Below are positions 33,304 through 45,000 of a stretch of 64,000 nt of DNA, in pieces. Position 1 is the stretch's first letter. Each line of letters begins with the position of its first letter. The stretch is from contig NC_003070.9 of NCBI RefSeq assembly GCF_000001735.4, positions 868,001 to 932,000 of the forward strand, in the 5' to 3' direction. A program made the position numbers and the translations under genes. Below the pieces are notes generated by a model. It searched no databases. It was given only the letters and a program-made list of their open reading frames with translations, and was not told where the DNA came from. This DNA is from Arabidopsis thaliana. Its lineage: Eukaryota; Streptophyta; Magnoliopsida; Brassicales; Brassicaceae.

Positions 33304-34672
33304 ATGGTGAATGTTAAAGGGTCAACCAAAAAATCGAATCTTGATCGATTCCTTCATTGCATAACACCCTTAGTGCCACCCCAATCTCTCCCCAAGGTTT
33401 CATAACGTTTCTTTCTCTCTCTCTCTTTTTGTTTTCGTTTCAATATGTCATTATTGATTGATTTTGATGGGTGTTGATTTTGCAGACGGAGATTAGAACC
33501 CTAAATCGATTGTGGCATCCATGGGAGAGACAAAAGGTTGAGTTTTTCAGGTTGAGTGATTTGTGGGATTGTTATGATGAATGGAGCGCTTATGGAGCTA
33601 GCGTTCCTATTCATGTTACCAACGGAGAATCTCTTGTTCAATACTATGTTCCTTATCTCTCTGCCATCCAGATTTTCACCTCTCATTCCTCCTTGATCCG
33701 CTTAAGGTTTGTCTTTTGATTGTGTTACAGCTCAAAGATTGAACCTTTAATATCTTTTATGGCTTATTGATGAATCCTTTGATCATTAGAATGAGATTTG
33801 AATAGATTGTGCTTTATAGCTGAAGAATGATTGCTCTCATGGGTTGCTTTAAAGATATCTGATTAAATTTGGTTGTGTTGGGTTGATTAGGGAAGAGTCT
33901 GAAGATGGGGAATGTGAGGGTAGAGATCCGTTTAGCGATTCAGGTAGCGATGAGAGTGTCTCTGAGGAAGGACTTGAGAACAACACGCTCTTGCATCCAA
34001 GTGATCGTTTGGGTTATCTTTATCTCCAATACTTTGAGAGATCAGCTCCTTATACCAGAGTTCCTCTGATGGATAAGGTACATAATATAAACCTTGTTAT
34101 GTAGCCTTGCGTTAGTTCACCTGATCCGATCGAATAAGCATCACAAATGATGTTTTGATATGATTCCAGATCAATGAATTGGCTCAAAGATACCCGGGAT
34201 TGATGTCGTTGAGAAGCGTTGATCTTTCTCCAGCTAGTTGGATGTCAGTAGCATGGTACCCGATTTACCATATACCAATGGGAAGAACCATTAAAGACTT
34301 ATCCACGTGTTTCCTCACTTATCACACTCTTTCCTCTTCTTTTCAAGGTGCAGATTCTCTCTGTCTGTCTACTATCCTTCAACTCGGTGTGATCGATCGG
34401 GTTTAACACTTTGTTGTATCACAGATATGGAACCGGAAGAAAATGGTGGGGACAAGGAGAGAGTGCGGAGGGAAGGGGAAGATATAACTCTGCTCCCATT
34501 TGGGATGGCTACTTACAAGATGCAAGGCGATGTTTGGCTTTCGCAGGACCACGATGATCAAGAGAGATTGGCTTCGCTTTACAGTGTTGCGGATTCTTGG
34601 CTTAAACAGCTCAGGGTCCAACATCATGACTTCAACTACTTCTGCAATATGTCAATGACTCATCGTGGCTAA
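33304..34672 (+). CDS. DUF789 family protein
   Basis: Plant-conserved family of unknown function, recognised as AT1G03610. CDS is join(33304..33396, 33486..33706, 33891..34077, 34170..34347, 34425..34672), 308 aa, with GT-AG borders and phases that agree. Conserved blocks are SNLDRFLHCITP at the N-terminus, then LWDCYDEWSAYGA. Next come GESLVQYYVPYLSAIQIF and the acidic linker REESEDGECEGRDP. The last blocks are YLQYFERSAPYTRVP, SVDLSPASWMSVAWYPIYHI, LPFGMATYKMQGDVW and ADSWLKQLRVQHHDFNYF. No signal peptide or membrane segment is visible. I can assign no reaction. Confidence 0.94.
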
Positions 34673-36318
34673 ACCTCGGTTGGATGACACCATGATGTTT
34701 GCTTGTTTCCTCATATATAGTCTAATTCTTGCTTTGTTCTGGAACCGCTTGCGTTTTGTAAAACGCAATGGAGCGATTCGCTTTGCAGTGTTTTGGTTAG
34801 AATAGCGTTTTGAGTCTTCTAACCTTTGAGAGAGTATATGTCGTATATAGAGTTTTGTTGCTTGTTGAAACAGAGTACAATTGTTGTTGCTTGTTAAAAA
34901 CAGAGTGATTGTTTCTTATAAGTTGAAACATGGTGGAGAGAGAACTTTATTGTGCCAACAGTACCGTTACTGAAATAGTAATGTAACGAACTAATCATGT
35001 TAACAATTTTTTTTTTTGGAATTAAAATGGTTGAGAAGAATTATCAATTTTTGCTATTGTTTGATGAAACTGCTGAAACATTTTTTTTGAAGTTATGTAT
35101 ATGTTAACTCATACTCAAATGCTTTAAAGATTTTCCCCATGAAATTAACCAAAATTTAAATATTTTATTATATCAATATTAAAAAATTGACTCATCGAAT
35201 TCATTATACTTTTATTAATGGACATCAGATACTTTAAGTCACAACATTTTGTTAGAATCTTTTTTCTGCATTGGATTGTAAATTTAATAATATTAATGTT
35301 TAGTTAAGATATCGGATATTTAAGTTGTACTCATACAAGGAAATTTATTTATCCCTTATAAATTACGCAAGTTGATATGAATAAAGTTGGGATCTTTTAT
35401 GACAAAAATGTCAAATATATGAGAGTACAAAATAAATGATTTGGAAGTTTGACTTTTATACACTTTCATGTTTTGTTTGGTTTCTCCACCAAATTGTATA
35501 GAGAGATACCAAACTTTTTTTAGTTACTTACAGAAAACAGAACACTGCCTAGATAATTAGAAAAAAGAAAGTATAGAGAGTTTTGGATTGATAAGGCTTC
35601 ATCACACTATTTTTTCGAAATGACTTGCAAAAAAAAAAAAAAAATAACTCGAAGAAAAAAGAGTAATTCGAATTGAATAGGAATCATGGAAATGTGGTGG
35701 TAAGGCATCTTATCCTTGACGTTAGGTTTCAAAAGTGATGATCCCTTTAGTTTCGTTGATAATGGATAAGATCAAAATATCCATTTTTACGACCTCCAAA
35801 GCACACGTAAGAAGAACCTTATCTTTTATTTTTATTTAAGTTTTATACAAAAAAGGTCAAAAAATCAGACCGAATTTTATCAAAATAAATAACGGTCAGG
35901 ATGAGCAAATGACTGCCGACAAGGACAATCGAAGTAATTAGTTTGGTCTGAAGATCTTTTATCAGAATTAATCTATATTATGTCATATAAAATCAACCAA
36001 CCATAAACCACTCACTTAGCATATTAAAAGAACCGACAAAATATTTCATAATTCATATAATACGAGGGAGACAAGAGAGTTGATTTTTCAAAGTACAAAA
36101 GTCACAAAGTCCACTACCAGTTCATAATTTCCACACCATCATCATCATGTTACCAAACAGTGATGCATCATATAGAACATACGTTCATTATCATTCATTT
36201 TCTATTTATGTGTTTTGGCTTCATTGATTATCATTTTCATTTCGGTCATAAATTCAGGTTAATGTACAAAACATAAAAATCGAAATCAAACTAAGAAAAT
36301 AACAAAAGAAAAAAAAAT
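34673..36318. other. Spacer between DUF789 and ELMO genes
   Basis: Convergent spacer of 1.6 kb, strongly AT-rich, with an A-run near 35629-35644. It must hold the 3' ends of both genes. I see no other feature. Confidence 0.5.
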
Positions 36319-38013
36319 CTATTGGAACAAGAGATTGTAGGCAGGAAGATCTTGAATCCGATGAATATCATCCAAAGAAAGCTCTCTCTCCAGCTGATTC
36401 CGAGTTGCTTGTAATACTTCCTGATAAACACACACAGATATATACAATTATTAAGAACTAATTCTCAAAAAAAAAAAAAAATGAAAAGAGAAAGTTGATA
36501 GATTGAGTGAGAAGAGATACATTGAATTCCATGTAAGAAGCGTGCATTGCAAGCCATTGAGCATCCATCATCGCGAAAGCTATACAGTATAGTACATCGA
36601 ATGCCCTCTCGTCTTCTGTTAATCATTGGAATATGATTCTTGATTATTTAGCGATCGTCATACTACACTACTAACTTTTAGAAAGAAGGTTTTATTCAGT
36701 TTAAAAGAACATATTCCTATTGTTTACCTTCTAAGAGTTTGAGGAAATTCATTCCTGGAAGACATTTTGGCTTTGCTGCACAAAAAACAAAACATGAATT
36801 TAAAGCCTTTTAGAATCGAAATCGTATGTGAAAATAACAAGTATGACCTGAATAAAATGGTGACAGTTTAAGAAACTTACGATTATTTTGTAAATCGAGC
36901 ATTTGGATCAACATGAAGGAGATGTTGATTCCGGCCACTGCAAAAGGGTACTCCCACTTTGCCCGGTCGCCTCTTTGTTTTAACAATAGCCTCCGGAAAC
37001 AAACCTTCACAATTTTTATTTGTATAAACACATTATTTTGTGGAGCAAAGAAGTTCCCAAACCATGATTATTAAAAAAAGTTTAAGTATATATGAACATG
37101 TATTTACGAGTAATTTACCGGATAAGTTCTTGCAGAAAATAGTAAATTTTCTAGAGCGATAAATCCGCAACCCCTACAAAACAAATGTTTAACAAAACAG
37201 GCGTCAACACTAAGTATTTTTCCTTAAGATCTTTTTTGCAATAAGTTAAGTATAGATCAAATCTTACCTGAAATCGGTAGATGGATTGGGACCTTGCCAT
37301 CCCATTTCTTTCCATTGTTCTGTTACTAAACCCGTGAGATGAACATTCGGAAACGCGACGTTCCACAATGCTTTAAGTGATTCCTGCCATTAATCACGCA
37401 AATATATTTCACAGAATTCTTATAGCTAAAACAATATATCTGCATGTTGTTTGCTCACTGCGTTAAACATCTTACTGATAAAGTGAATTCACCTACCTGA
37501 TGATCAGGACGTGTCTCGTCGAAAGGTACAACCATACGATCTTGCAGCCTTTGAAGTCTTTCCTCCTATGTATGATTGATTTACACAGATCCAAAAGTGT
37601 TACAAACTATTTATAATGTCTTGATTTCATTTTATGAAGATATATGAAACTTGTGATTATGCTAACCTGAAGAGGAGACAAAGTGTAGTCGACTGCCTTG
37701 TCTTGACGTCTATTGGAGCGTGTGAAGAGCCCTCCTATCCATGATCTTGTTCCAACCATACCCGTAGCTGTAACCACTGGTTCACTAATAGAAAATTATA
37801 TTCATATATGAGATAATAGATCTAAATTATGTATCTAATAAACTAATCACATGCATATTTCTATGGTGTGTCATTTATACCCTATGATATATCTAGCAAT
37901 ATATACTCACTAAAACAAATATTTAGCCAAATGAGCTATTACGTGAGCGGAACTACTTGACCGCTGCCATCGCGGCTCTTTGTTGCCTTTTTCTCGCCTT
38001 TCCCACGCTTCAT
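36319..38013 (-). CDS. ELMO/CED-12 domain protein
   Basis: Member of the plant ELMO-domain family, recognised as AT1G03620. In animals ELMO proteins act with small GTPases (Rac activation or ARL GAP activity); the plant role is not established here. CDS is complement join(36319..36420, 36521..36615, 36728..36775, 36881..37004, 37119..37173, 37268..37383, 37497..37565, 37667..37784, 37943..38013), 265 aa. The start ATG 38013 is the only choice that keeps the first junction open. The N-terminus is basic (MKRGKGEKKATKSRDG). The ELMO domain covers about residues 95-240 and includes the family blocks LWNVAFPN, EQWKEMGWQGPNPSTDFRG and EYPFAVAGINISFMLIQML. The C-terminus ends LPAYNLLFQ. Confidence 0.93.
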
Positions 38014-39698
38014 CCTCCTCTACCTGCAAACGTTTTCAGACATATGTTTGCGTATAACATTAGCTGCAGAACATAAAAAAAAAAAAAGATCAACTCTGAA
38101 GATCAGAAAGTTTGAGTGAGCTTAATTCACTTACAAGTTACAACCAAAACGACACTCAATTACGGTACATTGAAGATTAAAGAAACGGGTGGAATACACA
38201 AGAACAATGTATATGCAAGATTGCAGTGGTGTCGTTGATTACTCTCAATTTGATGATAAGATTCAAATTTGATATGAGTTTGGAGAAGAAGAAGATGACG
38301 AAGAGATCATTACTTGGCGATGAGACGAACAAGCAGGAAAGTATTGCCTACGCTTCCTGAACTTCATGAGATGGACACAAATGTTCAAAGAATAGAAGAT
38401 AACTAATATTGATATCTTTTAAACTAAGAGAACAAAGATGTCAAAACCGACATAAATGCATGGAAAGAAAGAATTTAGGTATAATAATCCTACATCCAAG
38501 TTATCTAGTCATCAAAACAGAGATTAGTTAATGATTTTGCAAAAGCTAAGACTTCTCTGTAGAGAATTGGACAGAAAGAAAGAGGAGGAAGATTTTTATA
38601 CAGAGCTAAGTTGATCACAGATAAGTTTTAGTGTTTTATTTGGTTGCGTACAGGTCAGAGCTTATTAATTTTTAAAAATAGAAAAAGCATTGCGTGACTA
38701 TTTTAACACGTTTAACTAAACTAGACAGAATTGTGGGTTGTTCTGTATAAATTTTGTATTTGTATTTTTATTTACTCCTTTGAGTTAATTTAGAGAATGA
38801 CAAGAAGATGATAGAATCAAAATGACTAAATATAAATGAGCTAAAGTTCTAATTCGATTTCTAAATATTCAAAAGTTCCATCATCATTTCCATTTTCACT
38901 TAGTCAAATTTTGGTATAATTGGGCTCAAAAAGGTTTCTCTAAAAGTTGTAGCTAACATAATAGCGCAATTAAAGGATGTTTTCTTTTCATAACTTTTAT
39001 GTAAAGTTTAAAACTTTACAATGAAATTACCCTTGAAAATATAATTAGCAAACAATGATGATCAAATCAAATTTCACAAGCAAAAATCGTTATGATTGAT
39101 TAAAAAGATGAGGGGGGAAAAAGTTACCTGTTATAGGCATATGAACAAGACAATGGAGGAGGAGGAGGAGATGGTCTAGAAACCGTGACGACGGAGGAGG
39201 AAAAGAAAAGAGATGAAGTAGAAGAAGAAAATAAAATAAAATAGAGGCAAAAATGGAAATTTTCATTGGAATTTTGCAACTTTTAGAAATTGTAGAAGAT
39301 GAAGAGAGCTGTGTGATCCAAAAGTGTTTTTTTTTCTCTCTCTTTTTTCGTTTTTGTTTTCTTTCTCCCACCTCTCCATTGACCGTTAAGTTGCCGCCTT
39401 CTTCTCTCTTCCACCAAATTGTTCTTGACACATTTGGACGGTCCAGATTCATTACAGTTCACCTATCAACGGTGATCAGATCAGTTGAGAGTTAACAAAA
39501 CAATATTAAAGCCCATCTCAAGGCCCAATAAACGAGAGATGAAGAATCTGAAACTAGTGATCTGATTGGTTGAGGGAAAAAGCTGTAGCCTGGAAGACAC
39601 GTGTCACTAACCCAAAACTACCTTATCTTCTGTCGCTCCTCAATTCGGGGAAAATCGAAGACACTGTGACACTCTAGCACCTTCAGTTCCGTACAACA
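38014..39698. other. ELMO 5' leader with likely intron; PORC promoter
   Basis: Minus strand: a leader exon at about 39128-39330 ends at a good donor (CAG/GTAACTT near 39127). The ELMO first coding exon begins after TTTGCAG near 38028. This implies a ~1.1-kb 5' UTR intron, an inference from splice signals. The right part, 39450-39698, is shared with the PORC promoter, including GCCCATCTCAAGGCCCAATA near 39512-39531. Confidence 0.45.
39598..39603 (+). promoter_or_regulatory. G-box of PORC
   Basis: Palindromic ACACGTGT with core CACGTG, 96 bases before the PORC ATG. PIF1 is reported to bind a G-box in the PORC promoter to control chlorophyll synthesis; this is the obvious candidate site. Confidence 0.7.
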
Positions 39699-41245
39699 AT
39701 GGCTCTCCAAGCTGCCTATTCTCTTCTTCCTTCTACCATTTCAATCCAAAAAGAGGTATGTTTTCACCATTAGTAATGATTTCCATCTTGTTATGATTTG
39801 TTTTCGATAAAATGAAGAATTTACCTCAATGCAATGGTGATTTTGCAGGGCAAATTCAATGCTTCTCTAAAGGAGACGACTTTTACTGGTTCTTCATTTT
39901 CAAACCATCTTAGAGCTGAAAAGATATCCACCCTGTTGACCATCAAGGTAAAGTCAATCACCCTATACGATGTGAAATTCTCAAAAAAAGATATCGAAAA
40001 CGTCCTGAGGTTTATACTCTGTTTCGTTGCAGGAACAGAGAAGACAGAAACCGCGATTTTCCACCGGTATTCGTGCACAGACAGTTACAGCCACGCCGCC
40101 GGCAAACGAAGCATCGCCGGAGCAAAAGAAGACTGAGAGAAAAGGCACTGCAGTGATCACTGGAGCTTCGTCTGGTTTAGGTTTAGCTACGGCCAAAGCT
40201 TTAGCAGACACAGGGAAATGGCATGTGATCATGGCTTGCAGGAACTTTCTCAAGGCCGAGAAGGCAGCGAGATCTGTTGGAATGTCCAAGGAAGATTACA
40301 CAGTGATGCATCTTGATCTTGCTTCGCTTGAAAGCGTGAAGCAATTCGTTGAAAATTTCCGGAGAACAGAACAACCACTCGATGTTCTTGTCTGCAATGC
40401 CGCGGTTTACCAACCAACTGCTAAAGAGCCTTCTTTTACAGCTGAAGGCTTTGAGATAAGCGTTGGAACCAACCATCTCGGTCACTTTCTTCTCTCAAGA
40501 TTGCTTCTTGATGACCTGAAAAAATCTGATTATCCATCAAAACGTATGATCATCGTAGGATCTATAACAGGTAAATAACACAGACAACTTGTCCATTTCC
40601 ACCAAGATAGTTCCTAGTATCAAACAATGAATGTTCTTTTCTATGTTCTTGCAGGAAACACAAATACTTTGGCTGGGAATGTACCGCCAAAGGCAAACCT
40701 TGGAGACCTAAGAGGCTTAGCGTCAGGATTGAATGGGCAAAACAGTTCAATGATAGATGGAGGAGAGTTTGATGGAGCAAAGGCTTACAAAGACAGCAAA
40801 GTATGCAATATGCTGACAATGCAGGAGCTTCACAGACGTTACCACGAGGAAACAGGAGTCACGTTTGCTTCTCTTTACCCTGGTTGCATCGCTACAACAG
40901 GGTTGTTCAGAGAACACATACCGCTGTTTCGGCTTCTTTTTCCGCCTTTTCAAAAGTATATCACCAAAGGTTACGTATCTGAAGAGGAAGCTGGCAAAAG
41001 ACTAGCACAGGTCAGTTTGCATTGCAAATCCTTTCTAATATATGTATAACAGATTATTGATTGATACTGAGGATGTGGTTTTGTTTTAGGTTGTGAGTGA
41101 CCCTAGTCTTGGGAAGTCAGGAGTGTATTGGAGTTGGAACAATAACTCGTCTTCGTTTGAGAATCAGCTTTCTAAAGAAGCAAGTGATGCGGAGAAGGCA
41201 AAGAAACTGTGGGAGGTTAGCGAGAAGCTTGTTGGTTTGGCATGA
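39699..41245 (+). CDS. PORC: Protochlorophyllide oxidoreductase C
   Basis: Light-dependent NADPH:protochlorophyllide oxidoreductase of plastid membranes; reduces the C17-C18 double bond to make chlorophyllide. Recognised as AT1G03630. CDS is join(39699..39755, 39849..39947, 40033..40570, 40655..41010, 41090..41245), 401 aa, exactly the PORC length. Residues 1 to about 70 form a Ser/Thr-rich chloroplast transit peptide. The SDR Rossmann motif [15 protein letters not shown] begins near residue 93. VCNAAVYQP marks the NNAG-like position. The catalytic YxxxK is YKDSK at about residues 276-280. The Cys-containing segments of the POR family and the C-terminal region with [13 protein letters not shown] are present. 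PORC is the light-induced isoform of green tissue, in line with the G-box upstream. Confidence 0.98.
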
Positions 41246-41810
41246 ACTCAAGATTTTTGATATGCAAATTCATATAGATTACTATGTTTTGTGACATGTA
41301 CAATAAGTATGATCAATCAGACTAATCATTCGAATGCATTTCAATAGAGTTAATCATCGAATTCGAATCTGAAGACACTTACAATTAGACTGATGATTCG
41401 TAGATTGCTCCATAGTTGAGATGGGGACATGAATCGTTACTGTTGTTGAGACACGACCAACGAACTGCATCGTAATCCCGAGTAAAATTTAACCGATAAG
41501 AGTCTTCGGTCTTAGAGAATCTAACATCTTTCTTCTCTCTTCGAGAATTACCCGATGATCGGAATTACAAAACGGTTAACACCGGCGAGAATTGGTGGGA
41601 TATCATGTCGTGGATCTTTTCTAGTGTGCCTTTTCTCTAACACGTCGTCGTTTTGCCTCATTCTTTAACAGATGTCGTTTAAAATTAATTTAAAGTACAA
41701 AAGAATGCGGTTTGGTGGATTATGTCGTGGATCTTTTCATAATGGGCCTTTCTTACGACCTAATTTTTTAACACGATGTCGTTTAAATCGATTAAAAGGT
41801 TTTAGAAAAA
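41246..41810. other. Spacer between PORC and tRNA-Phe
   Basis: Contains the PORC 3' UTR, then non-coding DNA. Two related segments, ATCATGTCGTGGATCTTTTC with a following AACACG-TCGT, near 41600-41655, and ATTATGTCGTGGATCTTTTC near 41719-41785, look like a small diverged tandem duplication of about 120 bp. Confidence 0.5.
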
Positions 41811-41835
41811 TGCGGTGAGCGTGGATCGAACACGC

Positions 41836-41878
<43 letters not shown>

Positions 41879-41883
41879 CCCGC
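41811..41883 (-). tRNA. tRNA-Phe (GAA)
   Basis: A 73-nt cloverleaf on the minus strand. Acceptor GCGGGGA pairs with TCACCGC (one G-T pair), discriminator A. Anticodon loop CTGAAGA with anticodon GAA; T-arm TGTTCGATCCA. No intron. Confidence 0.96.
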
Positions 41884-42248
41884 TTGGGATTATTTGATAA
41901 AATATTACATTATAATACTTACAAAAACGTTTCAAAACACTATCAAATGCCATTTCTCATTTTGGTCGACCATCGATGATAAGATTAAAAATCTTCTATT
42001 ATGAAATCTTACACCACTTCCTAACATGAAAACGATTAAAAATCTCATTCTATATTGTGAAGAAGTTGATAAGTTGATGGTCCCAAGATGATTTCATCTT
42101 GCATCGTAAAATATCAAAAACTCGCTAGACATATGTAATATGTTGATGTAGAGAAGTAATCAATGAATGTGTACAAGGCATATCAAGCCCAAGCCAAGAT
42201 ATGGGAATACATATATAACCCCAAATCCAATGATTCAATCCTTTTGGG
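41884..42248. other. Spacer between tRNA-Phe and the GNAT gene
   Basis: 365 bases of AT-rich DNA without a gene; the right end is the GNAT 3' UTR. Confidence 0.5.
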
Positions 42249-43103
42249 CTAAATAGAGTCATCAAAATCTAGGTACATTCTGTAAGCATCTCTATCAGCC
42301 GAGTAGTAGCTTTTCACTAGACAGTCTACTTGGAACCCAAGCTTTTTGTACAGATTCACCGCAGAAGTTCTCGTGGGGTCGACATGAAGTGAAACCCGTT
42401 GCACCTTTCTGCTTCTGCACTTGTCGATAGCCGCTCTCAACAATGCTTCTCCATGACCTTGTCTTCTGCAATTCTCCTTCACTACATGATTCCAAAACAA
42501 CAGAAGAAAGTAAACTTGGGATACATTCTTCCTAATGTTTTTGCTCTTAACTTGCCTAATAAGAAAAATTCCATACGTGTTCTTGACTTATGAGCTATCT
42601 CCATTAATCTTTAAGCATGCAAAACCAAAGCTAGAACAAGGGCTTTGTCTAGTCAGAATTTCTATTGAAAGCTCTCGAATTTACCAGAATCATTGGTCCT
42701 TGACTATATAATAATCTACAGGTTAATTTATCAAATGGTTGAAAGATTTTTCAGTAGAAGTTTGGCAGAATAATTCCACTTCTTCTCTAACGAAATTATA
42801 TTTTCTGAATTTTATCACTGAGTAATTTCATCGAACAGTTGGCGGACGTTTGTCTATACCTGCGAGCTTGGTGATTGAAGCGGAAAGCGAAGATGGCCAA
42901 GAATACATGGCATAGCCTACTGTGTCTCCTTCAGCATCCACGTATAGCAAACCGGCGTTTTTCTTACGCAGCTCTGCATCGAAAGTTTGAGCGAGAGATT
43001 CGTGTTTAGGGAACGTTTTCTTCTCCAGCTTCACGATATCTTCCACAACTTTGGCCCAACTGGTCGACCCTCTAATCAGCTCTACCACAACTCCTTTGTC
43101 CAT
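42249..43103 (-). CDS. GNAT-family N-acetyltransferase
   Basis: Acetyl-CoA dependent acyltransferase of the GNAT fold, recognised as AT1G03650. CDS is complement join(42249..42481, 42860..43103), 158 aa, one GT-AG intron of 378 nt with matching phase. The acetyl-CoA pyrophosphate loop, Q/RxxGxG/A, is RRQGHG at about residues 87-92. It is followed by ALLRAAIDKCRSRKVQRV and the substrate-side strand SLHVDPTRTSAVNLYKKLGF, which resembles NAA50/NAA60-type N-terminal acetyltransferases. No transit peptide is apparent. The substrate is not known from sequence. Confidence 0.93.
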
Positions 43104-43435
43104 TGTACAAAAGATTCGATTTTGTGGAATCTCTCGTTGGTTTCGCAGCCGGTGAGAGCGAGTGAGCCAAGGAAATTGTGATTTGATTTTGATGAAGGTG
43201 CGTAGCGACGGCGGGGACGACTTTTAGAAACTATTTGAAATTGTGATTTGACCCACAAATTTAACTTTTGTGACAATTTAGTCCCCAGAAACAGAGGAAC
43301 TGTATCAGAGACCACACCAAATTAAAAGACAACATATTTGATCAATCACTGTGAACGAACTTATGAAAGATTGCAGATAGAAACAATCAAGAGCTTGAAT
43401 GTGTAATGGAAAATGTTCACAAACCTACATACACA
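43104..43435. other. Spacer upstream of the GNAT gene
   Basis: Holds the GNAT promoter and leader, then the 3' flank of the partial ankyrin copy. No other feature seen. Confidence 0.45.
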
Positions 43436-43951
43436 TCACTTATGTGCTTTGGAGCTAAAGACATGGAAGGAATGCCATGGAAGGAGCATCAATACAAGAC
43501 AAACTCCAAATGCAAATGCAACAACCATAGACCAAAAAGCAAACATGATAAGTACCATGGCTCGTTTCATAGCTTGCTGTATCAGAGGAATATCACCCAG
43601 ATGTTGTGGCCAAATAAGATTCATTGTAGCTATGACAGACAAGAGCACTGGAATGCTATTGCAAACCAGAAAAACTATGAACACTGCTTTCTTGACCAAA
43701 CCTGTGATGCCTAAATCTGGAGCAGAACTGGTGTAGATCTTTGTAAATGTGAAACCCATAACAAATGTCACAACTGCTACAATTGTTGTACCACCATAAG
43801 CAATAAGATACGTTCTTGTAGTTTAGATATTCTGGGACGCTGTGAAGCACTCAAGAGAATTGGTTGTGTACCATTTGGTGAACTAGCAGATCCCAAAGCC
43901 ATATCCAAGCTTATTATATCTCTGAAAGATTGAATTAAACGAGACATGATG
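43436..43951 (-). pseudogene. Partial ankyrin/PGG gene copy with a frameshift
   Basis: Matches only the last exon of the ankyrin-membrane gene at 46.2-48.2 kb. After an acceptor-like TCTTTCAG (about 43931), the sequence DMALGSASSPNGTQPILLSASQ parallels the intact gene's WMALVSAGAPHGPNLIPLTVSQ. A change of frame follows near 43800-43815. Then VVTFVMGFTFTKIYTSSAPDLGI parallels VTFAAGLTLPGGYMSSAPHLGM, and more membrane spans follow to the stop at 43436. All ankyrin repeats are missing. I read it as a truncated tandem relative, known as AT1G03660, which may still be transcribed. A short frame from ATG 43951 cannot reach the membrane part without a shift. Confidence 0.7.
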
Positions 43952-44339
43952 ATAGGACTTCACAAAAACATGTTTTAAAAAGCAGATTCAGAAATTTTAT
44001 CATAAACTTACTCTCTTTTTCCAATTGAAACCCAAAAAGAATAGTTAGAACTTAAACTTGAAAATACACACTCAAAGATTACCTTAAGACGCTTTGAAAT
44101 CTAGGTGATGAAGGAAGACGAAGAAAATAATGTTGAAGTTTTGAACTTGTAGCAACCAAAATATTTAATCCTAACAAGTCATTGACTTAATCAAAATAAG
44201 AAAGGAGAAGTCTGGATGTGCGTACCAATCAACGACGATGTTTAGCTTGCCGAGCAAGCAATTAAATAATTGAATTAAGGTCGTTGACTCCAACGCAAAA
44301 AGTCGATGATTCAAAGGTTGGGTTTTTGTCTTTATCCAA
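43952..44339. other. Spacer left of the 185-bp array
   Basis: AT-rich and non-coding. No ankyrin-repeat remnants were found where the missing exons of the partial ankyrin copy would lie. Confidence 0.5.
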
Positions 44340-45000
44340 AACAACCTTATAGTTTTAAAAATATAATTTTAAAAACATTTTAAAATAAAATAAAAATAAG
44401 TGTTAAAAATCTAAATTATGTGTAAACTATATTGAACCTAGGACACTTCTAAGGGGTTTGGATGTTGTGTCTAATTAGTTTAACACAATATTTAAAAATT
44501 TAACATTTATCCAAAAAAAAACTTATAGTTTCAATAGTAATATAAAAATATAATTTTAAAAACATTTTTTAATAAATTAAAAACAAATGTTAAAATTTTT
44601 AATTATGTGTAAACCATATTGAATTTAGGACACCTCTTAGGGTTTTAGATGTTGTGTCTAATTAGTTTACATAACATTTAAAAATTTAATATTTATCCAA
44701 AAAACCCTTATAATTTTAATAGTTATATAAAAATATAATTTTAAAAACTTTTTATAATAAAATGATGATAAGTATTAAAAATTTAAATTAAGTGTAAACC
44801 ATATTGAACCTAGGACACCTCTTAGGGGTTTGGATGTTATGTCCAATTAGTTTACACAAAATTCAAAAATTTAACACTTATCCAAAAAACCTTTATAGTT
44901 TTAATAGTTATATAAAAATATAAGTTTAAAAATATTTTTTAATAGAAGAGAAACAATTGTTAAAAATTTAAATATGTGTAAACGAAAACAGTTTGTTAAA
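44340..45000. repeat. ~185-bp tandem array, 3.5 copies
   Basis: The landmark GTGTAAAC falls at 44420, 44607, 44792 and 44976 (spacings 187, 185, 184). GGACACCTCTTAGGGGTTTG recurs at 44441, 44628 and 44813. Each unit runs: TAAAATAAAAATAAGTGTTA, AATTATGTGTAAACTATATT, GAACCTAGGACACCTCTTAG, TTTGGATGTTGTGTCTAATT, AGTTTACACAA, TTTAACATTTATCCAAAAAA, CTTATAGTTTTAATAGTTAT. A single related segment lies at 20632-20710. Confidence 0.9.
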
